Positions 23,430-33,245 of a DNA stretch of 64,000 nt are shown here, in pieces. A program made the position numbers and the translations under genes. Position 1 is the stretch's first letter. Every line of letters starts with the position of its first letter. Source of the DNA: Streptomyces deccanensis (GTDB lineage Bacteria; Actinomycetota; Actinomycetes; Streptomycetales; Streptomycetaceae). The stretch spans positions 7,440,001 to 7,504,000 of the forward strand of contig NZ_CP092431.1 of the NCBI RefSeq assembly GCF_022385335.1. The letters are read 5' to 3'. Under the pieces are notes generated by a model. That model was given only the letters and a program-made list of their open reading frames with translations. It ran no database searches and was not told the origin of the DNA.

Positions 23430-26183
23430 TCAGTCGTGCTGGAGGCCCGGGACGCGCATCGCCAGAATGGCCATGTCGTCGGAGGGCGCGTCGGAGGCGA
23501 AGCGTTCGACCGCGCGCATCACACGGGCCGCGACCGCGCCGGCCGTGAGGCCCGTGCAGGTGGTGAGGACCTCGGTGAGGCCGTCGTCGCCCAGCATGCG
23601 GGTGCCCTCACGGCGTTCGGTGACGCCGTCCGTGACACAGAGGAGGACGTCCCCGGGGTCGAGGGTGACCGTCTGCTCGTACAGCTCCAGATCCTCCATG
23701 ACGCCGAGCAGGGCCTGCGGTTCGGCGGCCGGCTCGACCGTGCCGTCCTGGCGCAGGCGCAGCGGGAGTGGGTGGCCGGCGCAGACGACCTTCAGGACCG
23801 CGCTGCCGTCCTCCTGGGGCCACAACTCGCCGTACAGGAGCGTGAGGAAGCGGCTGCGGGCGCCCTCGTCGATGATCGCGGAGTTGAGGCGCTCCAGGAC
23901 CGCCGGGCCGGCGTAGCCCTCGCGGGCGAGCAGGCGCAGGGCGTGCCGGGCGAGACCCGTGACCGCGGCGGCCTCCGGGCCCGTGCCGCAGACGTCGCCG
24001 ATGGCGAAGCCGTACGCGCCGTCACGGATCGGGAAGAGGTCGTAGAAGTCGCCGCCGACCTCGTTGCCCTCGCCGGCCGCGCGGTAGATGACCTCGACCT
24101 CGACGCCGTCGATCTGCGGGAGCTCCGGCGGGAGGAGGCTGCGCTGGAGGGACTGGCTGATGGCCACGCGCTCCGAGTAGAGGCGGGCGTTGTCCAGGGC
24201 GAGGGCGGCCCGGCGGGAGAGGTCCTCCGCGAGTTCCAGGATCTCCTGGCGGAAGTGCTCGTCGGTGGGCTTGCCGAGGGTCAGCATGCCGATGACGCGG
24301 TTGCGGGCCACGAGCGGGAGGACGACGGTCTCGCCGCCCACCGCCGAGGCCGTCGCCAGAGTGGTGCCGATGCCCGAGCTGACCGTGGCGGGCTCGCCGA
24401 GGCCCAGGCTGCGCATGGAGGTGCGCAGGGCCGCCTGGTGGGCCGCCTCGGCGGGAGCCGTCCAGACGCGGGCGCCCGGGGTGGGGATGGGCTCCGGCGG
24501 GCGGATCTTGACCAGGAGGGCCTTGAGGCCGTCGATGAGGTCCTCGTCCTCGTGCAGGACGTACGAGAGGTAGGGGTCGGAGGCCTGGTCGGCGATCGTG
24601 TAGACCGCGCACCACGTCGCGAGGGTCGGGATGGTCATCTGGGCCATGAGGGCCAGCGTCTGGTCGCGGTCGAGGGTGCCCGCGAGGAGGTCGGAGGCCT
24701 CCACCAGGAAGCTCAGCGAGCCGCGGCGAAGGCGTTCGAGTTCGCCCAGGCGGGCCGACTCGACGGCCAGGGCGATGCGGTCGGCGGCGAACTGCAGGCG
24801 CAGGGCCTCCTCGTTGGAGTACCGGCCCTGCGCCTCGGCGGCGACGCCCAGCGAGCCCGTGAGGCGCCCCTCGACCTTGAGGGGGACCGTGACGACCGAG
24901 CGCATGCCCGTGCCGTTGAGGAGGGGCACGGCGCCGGGGACGGCCGTGAGGTCGTCGTGGACGGCCGGCATGCGGGCCGAGCCGTACCGGCCGGGGCCGG
25001 CCTCCACGGGGACGCGGGCGAAGCGCTGGCGGGCCGAGGGGAGGCCCGTGGAGGCCCGTACCTCCAGCTCCGTCTCGTCGTCGGTGGCCAGCAGCAGGAA
25101 GGCGGAGTCGCCGTCGAGCATGTCGCGGGCGCGTTCCACCGTGCGCTGGAGGAGTCCGTCGAGGTCGTCCGGGGCGGGGGAGCCGATGAAGACCTCGAAG
25201 GGGTCGGTCGCCTGGCCCTCGCCGGAACCGGAGTTGTCGCCGGACGGCATGCGGAGCGGGGTCTGGAGGACGGCGCGCTCGTGGTCGCGTACGAGGAGGC
25301 AGACCGTCGAGGGGTCGCCCGCTGTGTCGCGGACCCGGAGGTGGGAGGCGTAGACCGGCGTCACACGGCCGTTGGCGGCGCGGATGCCGTAACTGCCCTC
25401 CCAGCGGGAGAGTTGGAGGGCCTCGGCGACGCCGGTGCTGGTGCCGGGGGTGTGCGGCCACGCGGCGAGGTCGGTGAGGGGCTTGCCGATGACCTGGTCG
25501 GGGGCGTAGCCGAAGAGTTCCTCGGCGTCCTCGTTCCAGGCGCCGATGGCGCCCGCCCGGTCGATCTGGACGACGGCGACGCGGACCCTGCCGTCGGCGA
25601 GCGGGAGGAGGTCGGCGGGGAGGGACGGGCCGGCCGAGCGGGTGCCCACCGGGCGGTCGGGGAGGTCGAGTTGGAACCAGACCTGCTTGTGCGTGGGCGT
25701 GTATTCGACGCCCCAGCGGGTGGCCATCGCCGCGCACAGCTGGAGGCCGCGGCCCCCCTCGCGGTCCGGGCTGCCCATGTTGATGTGGCTGCCCTGGAGG
25801 GGGATCTCACGTTCGGGGTATCTGTCGGCGACCTCGATGCGTACGCCGTCCTCGGTGCGCAGGCAGAGGACGTCGGCGGGGGTGCCGGCGTGGACGACCG
25901 CGTTGGTGACGAGTTCGCTGGTGAGGACCACCGCGTCGTCGACGATGTCGGCGAAGCCCCAGCCCTGGAGGGTGTCGCGGACGAACGAGCGGGCGGTCGC
26001 GACGGACCGTGAGACGGCAGCGAAGCTGGCGGCCGCGCGCGCGGTGATCACAGCACTCCTTGTCCGGTTCTCTACGTGCTCTGCGTGCGGGGGTGCGAGG
26101 ACGGCCTCCTGCCGTGGCAGAGGCTGGTTCTCCGTCGGCCTGGGGTCCTGGGGGGTCTCCCCGGGATGCAGTCCGGTGGTCAT
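23430..26183 (-). CDS. osaC: Multidomain stress regulator OsaC (RsbW-PAS-GAF-PP2C)
   Basis: 917-residue cytoplasmic regulator. From the ATG at 26183 (GGAGGGG 11 bases upstream) the order is: RsbW-like HATPase (about 55-165; LTSELVTNAVVHAG and GGRGLQLC), PAS (about 205-300; IGAWNEDAEELFGYAPDQVIGKPL), GAF (about 340-480), a second GAF (about 495-665), and a PP2C/SpoIIE phosphatase (about 680-912; GNEVGGDFYDLFPI, GDVCGTGPEAAAVT, GHPLPLRLR, VTDGVTERR, SDDMAILAMR). The phosphatase metal aspartates appear intact. Family knowledge: S. coelicolor OsaC controls recovery of sigma-B after osmotic stress, and its kinase domain binds sigma-B. It is divergent from osaA, as in that species. Starts 31 codons further upstream are possible but have no ribosome site. 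Confidence 0.9.
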   Translation of the reverse strand: MTTGLHPGETPQDPRPTENQPLPRQEAVLAPPHAEHVENRTRSAVITARAAASFAAVSRSVATARSFVRDTLQGWGFADIVDDAVVLTSELVTNAVVHAGTPADVLCLRTEDGVRIEVADRYPEREIPLQGSHINMGSPDREGGRGLQLCAAMATRWGVEYTPTHKQVWFQLDLPDRPVGTRSAGPSLPADLLPLADGRVRVAVVQIDRAGAIGAWNEDAEELFGYAPDQVIGKPLTDLAAWPHTPGTSTGVAEALQLSRWEGSYGIRAANGRVTPVYASHLRVRDTAGDPSTVCLLVRDHERAVLQTPLRMPSGDNSGSGEGQATDPFEVFIGSPAPDDLDGLLQRTVERARDMLDGDSAFLLLATDDETELEVRASTGLPSARQRFARVPVEAGPGRYGSARMPAVHDDLTAVPGAVPLLNGTGMRSVVTVPLKVEGRLTGSLGVAAEAQGRYSNEEALRLQFAADRIALAVESARLGELERLRRGSLSFLVEASDLLAGTLDRDQTLALMAQMTIPTLATWCAVYTIADQASDPYLSYVLHEDEDLIDGLKALLVKIRPPEPIPTPGARVWTAPAEAAHQAALRTSMRSLGLGEPATVSSGIGTTLATASAVGGETVVLPLVARNRVIGMLTLGKPTDEHFRQEILELAEDLSRRAALALDNARLYSERVAISQSLQRSLLPPELPQIDGVEVEVIYRAAGEGNEVGGDFYDLFPIRDGAYGFAIGDVCGTGPEAAAVTGLARHALRLLAREGYAGPAVLERLNSAIIDEGARSRFLTLLYGELWPQEDGSAVLKVVCAGHPLPLRLRQDGTVEPAAEPQALLGVMEDLELYEQTVTLDPGDVLLCVTDGVTERREGTRMLGDDGLTEVLTTCTGLTAGAVAARVMRAVERFASDAPSDDMAILAMRVPGLQHD

Positions 26184-26543
26184 GGTGAGGCCGCCCCTCC
26201 GATGCCTGCCCGCTCGTGCTCGTGCGCCACCGCCCAGGCCGGGTCGGAACCGGCGTGGCTGGACAGCCGCATGCAAGGTTACTTACCTTCGCCGTCCATG
26301 CGGATGCCGGTCGTCTGTGTTTCCGCCCGGAGGTGTGCGGACCGTGTGCGAAGCTGCCGAACTGTTATGGCCTGGTTCAGCCATGGTGAAACACTGGGCA
26401 GGCTTCCAGGAGTAGGTCGGGCGACTCCGAGTACGAAGTAGTACGAGTGGTACGAGCAGTGCGAGCAGTACGAGCAGTGCAAAGCGTTCGAATACGGTGA
26501 AGTACGTCTAGCAGGAACGGTCGACCCTTGCGGGAGGGACACA
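26184..26543. promoter_or_regulatory. Divergent osaC/osaA intergenic region
   Basis: 360-base gap between divergent stress genes. Its right half contains a run of 9-base units with consensus GTACGAGCA, from about 26431 to 26485 (listed separately). A GGGAGGG ribosome site precedes osaA. I did not find a convincing sigma-B promoter (GNNT-N14-16-GGGTAC/T) by eye, although the osaC promoter in S. coelicolor is reported to be sigma-B dependent. Confidence 0.5.
26431..26485 (+). repeat. Tandem 9-bp repeats upstream of osaA
   Basis: Consecutive units GTACGAAGTA, GTACGAGTG, GTACGAGCA, GTGCGAGCA, GTACGAGCA, GTGCAAAGC. Consensus GTACGAGCA, about six copies, the outer ones degenerate. It ends about 58 bases before the osaA start. 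Confidence 0.8.
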
Positions 26544-29500
26544 GTGGAGTCTGGCGCAGCGACGCGGGGCACTAAGGCGCGCGCGAAAGGCGGACAGTCC
26601 CTGAGTGACCAGCGCAAGTCGCGCAAACCGCGCAATGGAACCACGACCGTGGACACGGCCGCCCTGAACCGGCTGCTCACGGCTCTGGAAGCGATGCGCG
26701 ACGGCAATTTCCGCAAGCGGCTGACGGTCTCGGGCGACGGGGTCATGGCCGAGATCGCCGCGGTCTTCAACGAGGTGGCGGACCGGAATCTGCATCTGAC
26801 CGGCGAGCTGTCGCGGGTGCGGCGGGTCGTCGGGCGTGAGGGCAAGCTCACCGAGCGGCTGGAGACGGGGGCCACCGAGGGGTCCTGGGCGGCGGCGATC
26901 GACGCGTCGAACGCGCTGGTCGACGACCTCGTGCGGCCCGTCTCCGAGGTCAGCCGGGTGCTGTCGGCCGTGGCGGACGGTGATCTGTCGCCGCGCATGG
27001 AGCTGCGGACACAGGCGCCGGACGGGACCGGGCACCCGTTGCGCGGGGAGTTCCTGAAGGTCGGGCGTACGGTCAACAACCTGGTCGACCAGCTGTCCAC
27101 GTTCACCGACGAGGTCACCCGGGTGGCCAGCGAGGTGGGCACCGAGGGCAAGCTGGGCGGGCAGGCCAAGGTGCGCGGCATGTCCGGTTCGTGGAAGGAC
27201 CTGACGGAGTCCGTCAACACGATGGCGTATCGCCTCACCGCTCAGGTGAGGGACATCGCTCTGGTGACGACCGCGGTCGCGAAGGGTGATCTGTCCCGGA
27301 AGGTCACGGTTCACGTGGCCGGCGAGATGCTGGAGCTGAAGGAGACCGTCAACACGATGGTCGACCAGCTCTCCGCGTTCTCCTCCGAGGTGACGCGAGT
27401 CGCCCGTGAGGTGGGCACCGAGGGTCAGCTCGGGGGGCAGGCCGAGGTGCCGGGCGTGGCCGGGGTGTGGAAGGAACTCACCGATTCGGTGAACACCATG
27501 GCCGGCAACCTCACGCTTCAGATGCGCGGGATCGCTCAGGTCACCACCGCGGTCGCCAATGGTGATCTGTCGCAGAAGGTGACCGTGCCGGCGCGCGGCG
27601 AGGTCGCCAAGCTCGCCGAGACGATCAACCAGATGACCGAGACGCTGCGGATCTTCGCCGACGAGGTCACGCGTGTGGCCAACGAGGTCGGTGCCGAGGG
27701 TCGGCTGGGCGGTCAGGCCCAGGTGCCGGGTGCGGCGGGAACCTGGAAAGACCTCACCGATTCCGTGAACACCGTCTTCCGGAACCTGACCATCCAGGTG
27801 CGGGACATCGCGGCGGTGACGACGGCCGTGGCCAACGGTGACCTTTCGCAGAAGGTCACCGTGGATGTCGCGGGCGAGATGCTCGAACTGAAGAACACCG
27901 TCAACGGGATGGTCGACCAGCTCTCCTACTTCGGTGCCGAAGTGACCCGGGTGGCCAATGAGGTCGGTGCCGAGGGTCGGCTGGGTGGTCAGGCGCAGGT
28001 GCCGGGCGCGGCGGGGACGTGGAAGGACCTGACGGACTCCGTCAACACGGCGTTCCGGAATCTCACCGGACAGGTGAGGAACATCGCGGCCGTGACGACG
28101 GCCGTGGCCAACGGTGATCTCTCGCAGAAGGTCACCGTGGATGTCGCGGGCGAGATGCTCGAACTGAAGAACACCGTCAACACGATGGTCGACCAGCTGT
28201 CGAGCTTCGCCGACCAGGTGACGCGGATGGCCCGGGACGTGGGTACGGAGGGCCGGCTGGGCGGTCAGGCCCGCGTGGACGGTGTGTCCGGCACCTGGAA
28301 GGAGCTCACCGACTCCGTCAACTCGATGGCCGGCAATCTCACCTCGCAGGTGCGCAACATCGCGCAGGTGACGACGGCCGTGGCGCGCGGCGACCTGTCG
28401 CAGAAGATCGACGTGGACGCGCGCGGCGAGATCCTGGAGCTGAAGAACACCATCAACACGATGGTCGACCAGCTGTCGTCCTTCGCCGACCAGGTGACCC
28501 GGGTCGCCCGGGACGTGGGTACGGAGGGCCGTCTCGGCGGTCAGGCGCAGGTGCCCGGCGTGGCCGGTGTGTGGCGCGACCTCACCGAGTCCGTGAACGG
28601 CATGGCCGGCAACCTGACCGGCCAGGTGCGCAACATCGCCCAGGTCGCCACGGCTGTGGCCCGGGGCGACCTCTCCCAGAAGATCACCGTGGACGCGCGC
28701 GGGGAGATCCTGGAGCTGAAGAACACGCTGAACACGATGGTGGACCAGCTGTCGTCGTTCGCGGAGGAGGTCACCCGGGTCGCCCGTGAGGTGGGTACGG
28801 AGGGCCAGCTCGGCGGTCAGGCCGAGGTGCAGGGCGTCTCCGGCACCTGGAAGGACCTCACGCAGTCGGTGAACTTCATGGCGAACAACCTGACCATCCA
28901 GGTGCGCCAGATCGCCGAGGTCACGACAGCCGTCGCCAAGGGCGACCTGTCGAAGAAGATCACCGTCGACGCCAAGGGCGAGATCCTCGAACTCGTCACC
29001 ACCGTCAACACGATGGTCGACCAGCTGTCGTCCTTCGCCGAGCAGGTGACCCGGGTGGCCCGTGAGGTGGGCACCGAGGGCATCCTCGGCGGCCAGGCGC
29101 ACGTGCCGGGCGTCACCGGCATCTGGAAGGACCTCAGCGGCAATGTGAACCTGATGGCCAAGAACCTGACCATGCAGGTGCGGAACATCTCCCAGGTCGC
29201 CGCGGCCGTCGCCAACGGCGACCTGACCCGTACGGTCACGATCGAGGCGGCCGGTGAGGTCGCGCAGCTCGCCGACACCTTCAACAGCATGGTGAAGACG
29301 CTGAGTTCGTTCGCCGACCAGGTCACCAAGGTGGCCCGTGAGGTGGGTACGGACGGCATCCTGGGCGGCCAGGCGCATGTGCCGGGTGTGGCGGGTACGT
29401 GGAAGGACCTCACCGAGTCGGTGAACTCGATGGCGTCCAACCTCACCGGGCAGGTCCGCAACATCGCGATGGTGACGACCGCCATCGCCAAGGGCGACCT

Positions 29501-32045
29501 GACCAAGAAGATCGACATCGACGCGCGCGGCGAGATTCTGGAGCTGAAGACCACCATCAACACGATGGTCGACCAGCTGTCCTCCTTCGCCGAGGAGGTC
29601 ACCCGCGTGGCCCGCGAGGTGGGCACCGAGGGACAGCTCGGCGGCCTCGCGCGCGTGCGGGACGTCGACGGCACCTGGCGGGACCTCACCGAGTCGGTGA
29701 ACGAGATGGCCGGGAACCTGACCCGGCAGGTGCGTGCCATCGCGCGCGTGGCCACCGCGGTGACCCGGGGCGACCTGAACCTCAAGATCGACGTCGACGC
29801 GTCCGGCGAGATCAAGGAGCTGCAGGACTACATCAACAAGATGATCGCCAACCTGCGCGACACCACGATCGCCAACCAGGAGCAGGACTGGCTCAAGGGC
29901 AACCTCGCCCGGATCTCCGCCCTGATGCAGGGCCGGCGGGACCTCGACGACGTGGCCTCGCTGATCATGAGCGAGCTGACGCCGGTGGTGTCCGCGCAGC
30001 ACGGCGCGTTCTTCCTCGCGCTGCCGTTCCTCGACGGCAAGGACCTGGCCCCGGACAACGACGACCAGTACGAGCTGCGCATGCTCGGCTCGTACGGCTA
30101 TTCGATGGGTTCGATGCCGACGTCGTTCCGGCCCGGGGAGGCGCTGGTCGGGACGGCGGCCAAGGAGAAGCGCACCATCCTGGTGGAGAACGCGCCCAGC
30201 GGCTACCTGAAGATCTCCTCCGGGCTCGGCGAGGCGCCCCCCGCGCAGGTCATCGTGTTGCCGGTGCTCTTCGAGGGGACCGTGCTCGGGGTGATCGAGC
30301 TGGCGTCGTTCACGCCGTTCACGCAGATCCAGAAGGACTTCCTGAGCCAGATCGCGGAGATGATCGCGACGAGCGTCAACACCATCTCCGTCAACACCAA
30401 GACCGAGGTGCTGCTGAAGCAGTCGCAGGAGCTGACCGAGCAACTGCGTGAGCGGTCCGACGAGTTGGAGAACCGGCAGAAGGCCCTCCAGGCGTCCAAC
30501 GCCGAACTGGAGGAGAAGGCCGAGCTGCTGGCCCGGCAGAACCGGGACATCGAGGTCAAGAACACCGAGATCGAGGAGGCGCGGCAGGTCCTGGAGGAGC
30601 GCGCCGAGCAGCTCGCGGTGTCCATGCGCTACAAGAGCGAGTTCCTCGCGAACATGTCGCACGAGCTGCGCACGCCGCTGAACTCGCTGCTGATCCTCGC
30701 CAAGCTGCTCGCCGACAACGCCGAGTCGAACCTGACGCCGAAGCAGGTCGAGTTCGCCGAGACGATTCACGGGGCGGGTTCGGACCTGCTCCAGCTCATC
30801 AACGACATCCTGGACCTGTCGAAGGTCGAGGCGGGCAAGATGGACGTCTCGCCCACCCGGATCGCCCTCGTCCAGCTCGTCGACTACGTGGAGGCCACCT
30901 TCCGGCCGCTGACCGCGGAGAAGGGGCTCGACTTCTCCGTACGGGTCTCGCCGGAGCTGCCCGCCACGCTGCACACGGACGAACAGCGCCTGTTGCAGGT
31001 CTTGCGGAACCTGCTGTCCAACGCGGTGAAGTTCACCGACTCCGGGGCCGTGGAGCTGGTCATCCGGCCGGCGGGCGCGGATGTGCCGGTGGCCATTCGG
31101 GAACAGCTGCTGGAGGCGGGCTCGCTGCGGGACGCGGACGCCGACATGATCGCCTTCTCGGTGACGGACACGGGCATCGGGATCGCGGCCAGCAAGATGC
31201 GGGTCATCTTCGAGGCGTTCAAGCAGGCGGACGGCACCACGAGCCGCAAGTACGGCGGTACGGGTCTGGGGTTGTCCATCTCGCGGGAGATCGCCCGGCT
31301 GCTGGGCGGCGAGATCCACGCGCAGAGCGAGCCGGGACGCGGTTCCACCTTCACCCTGTATCTGCCGCTGCACCCGAGCGAACTGCCGCCGCAGGGCTAC
31401 GCGCACAACGCGTCCGCCGCGCTGGAGGCGGGGGAGCTGCTGGAGTCCGAGGACGAGCTGGCCGAGCGCCGGGAGACGCCGGCCGAGGTGAAGTCGTACC
31501 GCGAGACCCAGAACGGGGCCGCCGCGCTCTTCAGGCGGCGCCGCCGGTCCGTGTCGGCCGGTTCCCCGTCCGCCTCGCTCGCGCAGGGCAACGGGCACGC
31601 GCAGGAGCACTGGGCGCAGCAGGCCGCTCAGGAGGCGGCGTCGCAGGCGCGCCGGACGGCGGCCCGCTTCGACGGCGAGAAGGTCCTCATCGTCGACGAC
31701 GACATCCGTAACGTCTTCGCGCTCACCAGCGTCCTGGAGCAGCACGGCCTGTCCGTGCTGTACGCCGAGAACGGCCGTGAGGGCATCGAGGTCCTGGAGC
31801 AGCACGACGATGTGACGGTCGTGCTGATGGACATCATGATGCCCGAGATGGACGGGTACGCGACGACCACGGCGATCCGCCGGATGCCCCAGTTCGCCGG
31901 GCTGCCGATCATCGCGCTGACGGCCAAGGCGATGAAGGGCGACCGGGAGAAGGCGATCGACTCGGGTGCTTCCGACTATGTGACGAAGCCGGTCGATCCG
32001 GATCATCTGCTGGCGGTCATGGAGCAGTGGATGCGAAGTGAGTGA
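26544..32045 (+). CDS. osaA: Hybrid histidine kinase OsaA with tandem HAMP repeats
   Basis: 1833-residue hybrid sensor kinase for osmoadaptation. The GTG start has GGGAGGG 5 bases upstream. Order: divergent N-terminal HAMP-like region (about 35-170); ten tandem HAMP modules of 92 residues (about 170-1095), each with [12 protein letters not shown], EVGTEGx[14 protein letters not shown] and VAxGDLSxK; GAF domain (about 1120-1285); coiled coil (about 1290-1355); HisKA with phospho-His1373 in [15 protein letters not shown]; HATPase with [10 protein letters not shown]; a linker rich in Arg and Ala; and a C-terminal receiver with Asp1763 in [12 protein letters not shown]. There is no transmembrane segment, so it is a cytosolic sensor. 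It probably signals to OsaB just downstream. In S. coelicolor osaB mutants cannot form aerial hyphae at high osmolarity. Confidence 0.93.
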   Translation: MESGAATRGTKARAKGGQSLSDQRKSRKPRNGTTTVDTAALNRLLTALEAMRDGNFRKRLTVSGDGVMAEIAAVFNEVADRNLHLTGELSRVRRVVGREGKLTERLETGATEGSWAAAIDASNALVDDLVRPVSEVSRVLSAVADGDLSPRMELRTQAPDGTGHPLRGEFLKVGRTVNNLVDQLSTFTDEVTRVASEVGTEGKLGGQAKVRGMSGSWKDLTESVNTMAYRLTAQVRDIALVTTAVAKGDLSRKVTVHVAGEMLELKETVNTMVDQLSAFSSEVTRVAREVGTEGQLGGQAEVPGVAGVWKELTDSVNTMAGNLTLQMRGIAQVTTAVANGDLSQKVTVPARGEVAKLAETINQMTETLRIFADEVTRVANEVGAEGRLGGQAQVPGAAGTWKDLTDSVNTVFRNLTIQVRDIAAVTTAVANGDLSQKVTVDVAGEMLELKNTVNGMVDQLSYFGAEVTRVANEVGAEGRLGGQAQVPGAAGTWKDLTDSVNTAFRNLTGQVRNIAAVTTAVANGDLSQKVTVDVAGEMLELKNTVNTMVDQLSSFADQVTRMARDVGTEGRLGGQARVDGVSGTWKELTDSVNSMAGNLTSQVRNIAQVTTAVARGDLSQKIDVDARGEILELKNTINTMVDQLSSFADQVTRVARDVGTEGRLGGQAQVPGVAGVWRDLTESVNGMAGNLTGQVRNIAQVATAVARGDLSQKITVDARGEILELKNTLNTMVDQLSSFAEEVTRVAREVGTEGQLGGQAEVQGVSGTWKDLTQSVNFMANNLTIQVRQIAEVTTAVAKGDLSKKITVDAKGEILELVTTVNTMVDQLSSFAEQVTRVAREVGTEGILGGQAHVPGVTGIWKDLSGNVNLMAKNLTMQVRNISQVAAAVANGDLTRTVTIEAAGEVAQLADTFNSMVKTLSSFADQVTKVAREVGTDGILGGQAHVPGVAGTWKDLTESVNSMASNLTGQVRNIAMVTTAIAKGDLTKKIDIDARGEILELKTTINTMVDQLSSFAEEVTRVAREVGTEGQLGGLARVRDVDGTWRDLTESVNEMAGNLTRQVRAIARVATAVTRGDLNLKIDVDASGEIKELQDYINKMIANLRDTTIANQEQDWLKGNLARISALMQGRRDLDDVASLIMSELTPVVSAQHGAFFLALPFLDGKDLAPDNDDQYELRMLGSYGYSMGSMPTSFRPGEALVGTAAKEKRTILVENAPSGYLKISSGLGEAPPAQVIVLPVLFEGTVLGVIELASFTPFTQIQKDFLSQIAEMIATSVNTISVNTKTEVLLKQSQELTEQLRERSDELENRQKALQASNAELEEKAELLARQNRDIEVKNTEIEEARQVLEERAEQLAVSMRYKSEFLANMSHELRTPLNSLLILAKLLADNAESNLTPKQVEFAETIHGAGSDLLQLINDILDLSKVEAGKMDVSPTRIALVQLVDYVEATFRPLTAEKGLDFSVRVSPELPATLHTDEQRLLQVLRNLLSNAVKFTDSGAVELVIRPAGADVPVAIREQLLEAGSLRDADADMIAFSVTDTGIGIAASKMRVIFEAFKQADGTTSRKYGGTGLGLSISREIARLLGGEIHAQSEPGRGSTFTLYLPLHPSELPPQGYAHNASAALEAGELLESEDELAERRETPAEVKSYRETQNGAAALFRRRRRSVSAGSPSASLAQGNGHAQEHWAQQAAQEAASQARRTAARFDGEKVLIVDDDIRNVFALTSVLEQHGLSVLYAENGREGIEVLEQHDDVTVVLMDIMMPEMDGYATTTAIRRMPQFAGLPIIALTAKAMKGDREKAIDSGASDYVTKPVDPDHLLAVMEQWMRSE
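27050..29830 (+). repeat. 276-bp intragenic HAMP repeats in osaA
   Basis: Ten direct repeats with a 276-base (92-codon) period. DNA identity is highest between neighbouring units around 27640-28470. The repeat encodes one HAMP-pair module and stays in frame throughout, so copy number could change by recombination without breaking the gene. Confidence 0.85.
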
Positions 32046-32342
32046 CAGGTGGTGCGGCCCGTGGTCACAACCCGTTGGGGGGCGCACGGAGTTGCTGACT
32101 GAGTGTGGCCGAGGCCGTGTAGAAACGCGGGATTCGGGGAACCTTCTGGTCCCCGCTTGCGTTTCTGCTACGAGCACAGTGACATCACGGTGACAGGGTG
32201 TGGCGACGGGCGGGGTGCGGCTACGATGACCGGCACAAGGACGGGTGGCGCGAGGGAGTCGTCCCCTGGGGTGACGCCGAGCGGTGTCACGCCGAGTCCT
32301 GCGGACAGGGGAGGCCCCAAGCCGGGGCGAGGAGGGCGGGCC

Positions 32343-33026
32343 ATGGTGCAGAAGGCCAAGATCCTCCTGGTCGATGACCGGCCGGAGAATCTGTTGGCGC
32401 TGGAGGCCATCCTCTCCGCGCTCGATCAGACACTGGTGCGGGCATCGTCCGGGGAGGAAGCGCTCAAGGCGCTGCTGACGGACGACTTCGCGGTCATTCT
32501 GCTGGACGTCCAGATGCCGGGAATGGACGGTTTCGAAACGGCCGCGCACATCAAGCGGCGCGAACGGACCCGGGACATCCCGATCATTTTCCTCACCGCC
32601 ATCAACCACGGACCGCATCACACGTTCCGTGGGTACGCGGCGGGTGCGGTCGACTACATCTCGAAGCCGTTCGACCCGTGGGTGCTGCGCGCCAAGGTCT
32701 CCGTCTTCGTCGAGCTGTACATGAAGAACTGCCAGCTCAGGGAGCAGGCGGCGCTGCTGCGACTCCAGTTGGAGGGCGGGGGCAAGGGTGCGGCGGGCGG
32801 TTCCAAGGAGCCCTCCGGTGGCATCCTCGCCGAACTCTCCGCGCGGCTCGCGGCCGTGGAGGAGCAGGCGGAGGCGCTCTCCAAACAGCTCGACGACGAC
32901 TCCGCGGACGCCGCGGCGGTGGCCACAGCGGCCCATCTCGAGCGCAAACTCACCGGCCTGCGCCGGGCGCTGGACGCGCTGGAGCCGGGCACGGGCGGAC
33001 CTTCACCGATGCCGTCGCAGAACTGA
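32343..33026 (+). CDS. osaB: Response regulator OsaB (receiver plus coiled coil)
   Basis: 227-residue regulator. The receiver domain at residues 1-125 has the acidic pair DD (11-12), phospho-Asp55 in LLDVQMPGMDG, and the lysine in SKPFDP. The C-terminal half (about 130-225) is a predicted coiled coil (LREQAALLRLQLEGG, ELSARLAAVEEQAEALSKQL, LERKLTGLRRALDAL) and lacks any DNA-binding domain, so output is likely by protein contact. The ATG at 32343 is chosen because GGAGG lies 8 bases upstream; upstream in-frame starts (32226, 32103) would add a low-complexity leader. It follows osaA by about 300 bases on the same strand and is its expected phospho-acceptor. Confidence 0.9.
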   Translation: MVQKAKILLVDDRPENLLALEAILSALDQTLVRASSGEEALKALLTDDFAVILLDVQMPGMDGFETAAHIKRRERTRDIPIIFLTAINHGPHHTFRGYAAGAVDYISKPFDPWVLRAKVSVFVELYMKNCQLREQAALLRLQLEGGGKGAAGGSKEPSGGILAELSARLAAVEEQAEALSKQLDDDSADAAAVATAAHLERKLTGLRRALDALEPGTGGPSPMPSQN

Positions 33027-33040
33027 GCGCAGGTCGTGGG

Positions 33041-33073
33041 GCGGGCCCGGTCACACAAGTGGCCCGGGCCCGC
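33041..33073 (+). terminator. Terminator of osaB
   Basis: Perfect 10-bp inverted repeat GCGGGCCCGG (33041-33050) with CCGGGCCCGC (33064-33073) and a 13-base loop, 14 bases after the stop. A hexanucleotide tandem repeat (CCGGTG, four copies, about 33085-33110) follows. Confidence 0.65.
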
Positions 33074-33245
33074 ACCTCGTTGCGGCCGGTGCCGGTGCCG
33101 GTGCCGGTGCTGTGTCGTTGCTGGGGCTGGTGTCTTTGATGGTCGGTCAGGTCGTGTCAGCTTCAGGGTGGCTCGCGCGCGACACGAACGGGTGAAGCAG
33201 TAGGCACACGTGTCGGCCGTGGCCTCCACCGGTAACCTCACACTC

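Noticed and set aside
26508..32936. A 2142-codon open frame antisense to osaA and osaB
   Set aside because: Codon bias of high-GC genes leaves the antisense frame open; the translation is repetitive His/Asp/Arg/Leu with no domain, and the sense strand encodes clear HAMP, HisKA and receiver domains.
23430..33026. Possible mobile or horizontally acquired island at osaC-osaA-osaB
   Set aside because: Codon use and GC match the neighbours, there are no transposase, integrase or att-like repeats beside the tRNA-Thr gene, and the gene order is the conserved Streptomyces one.
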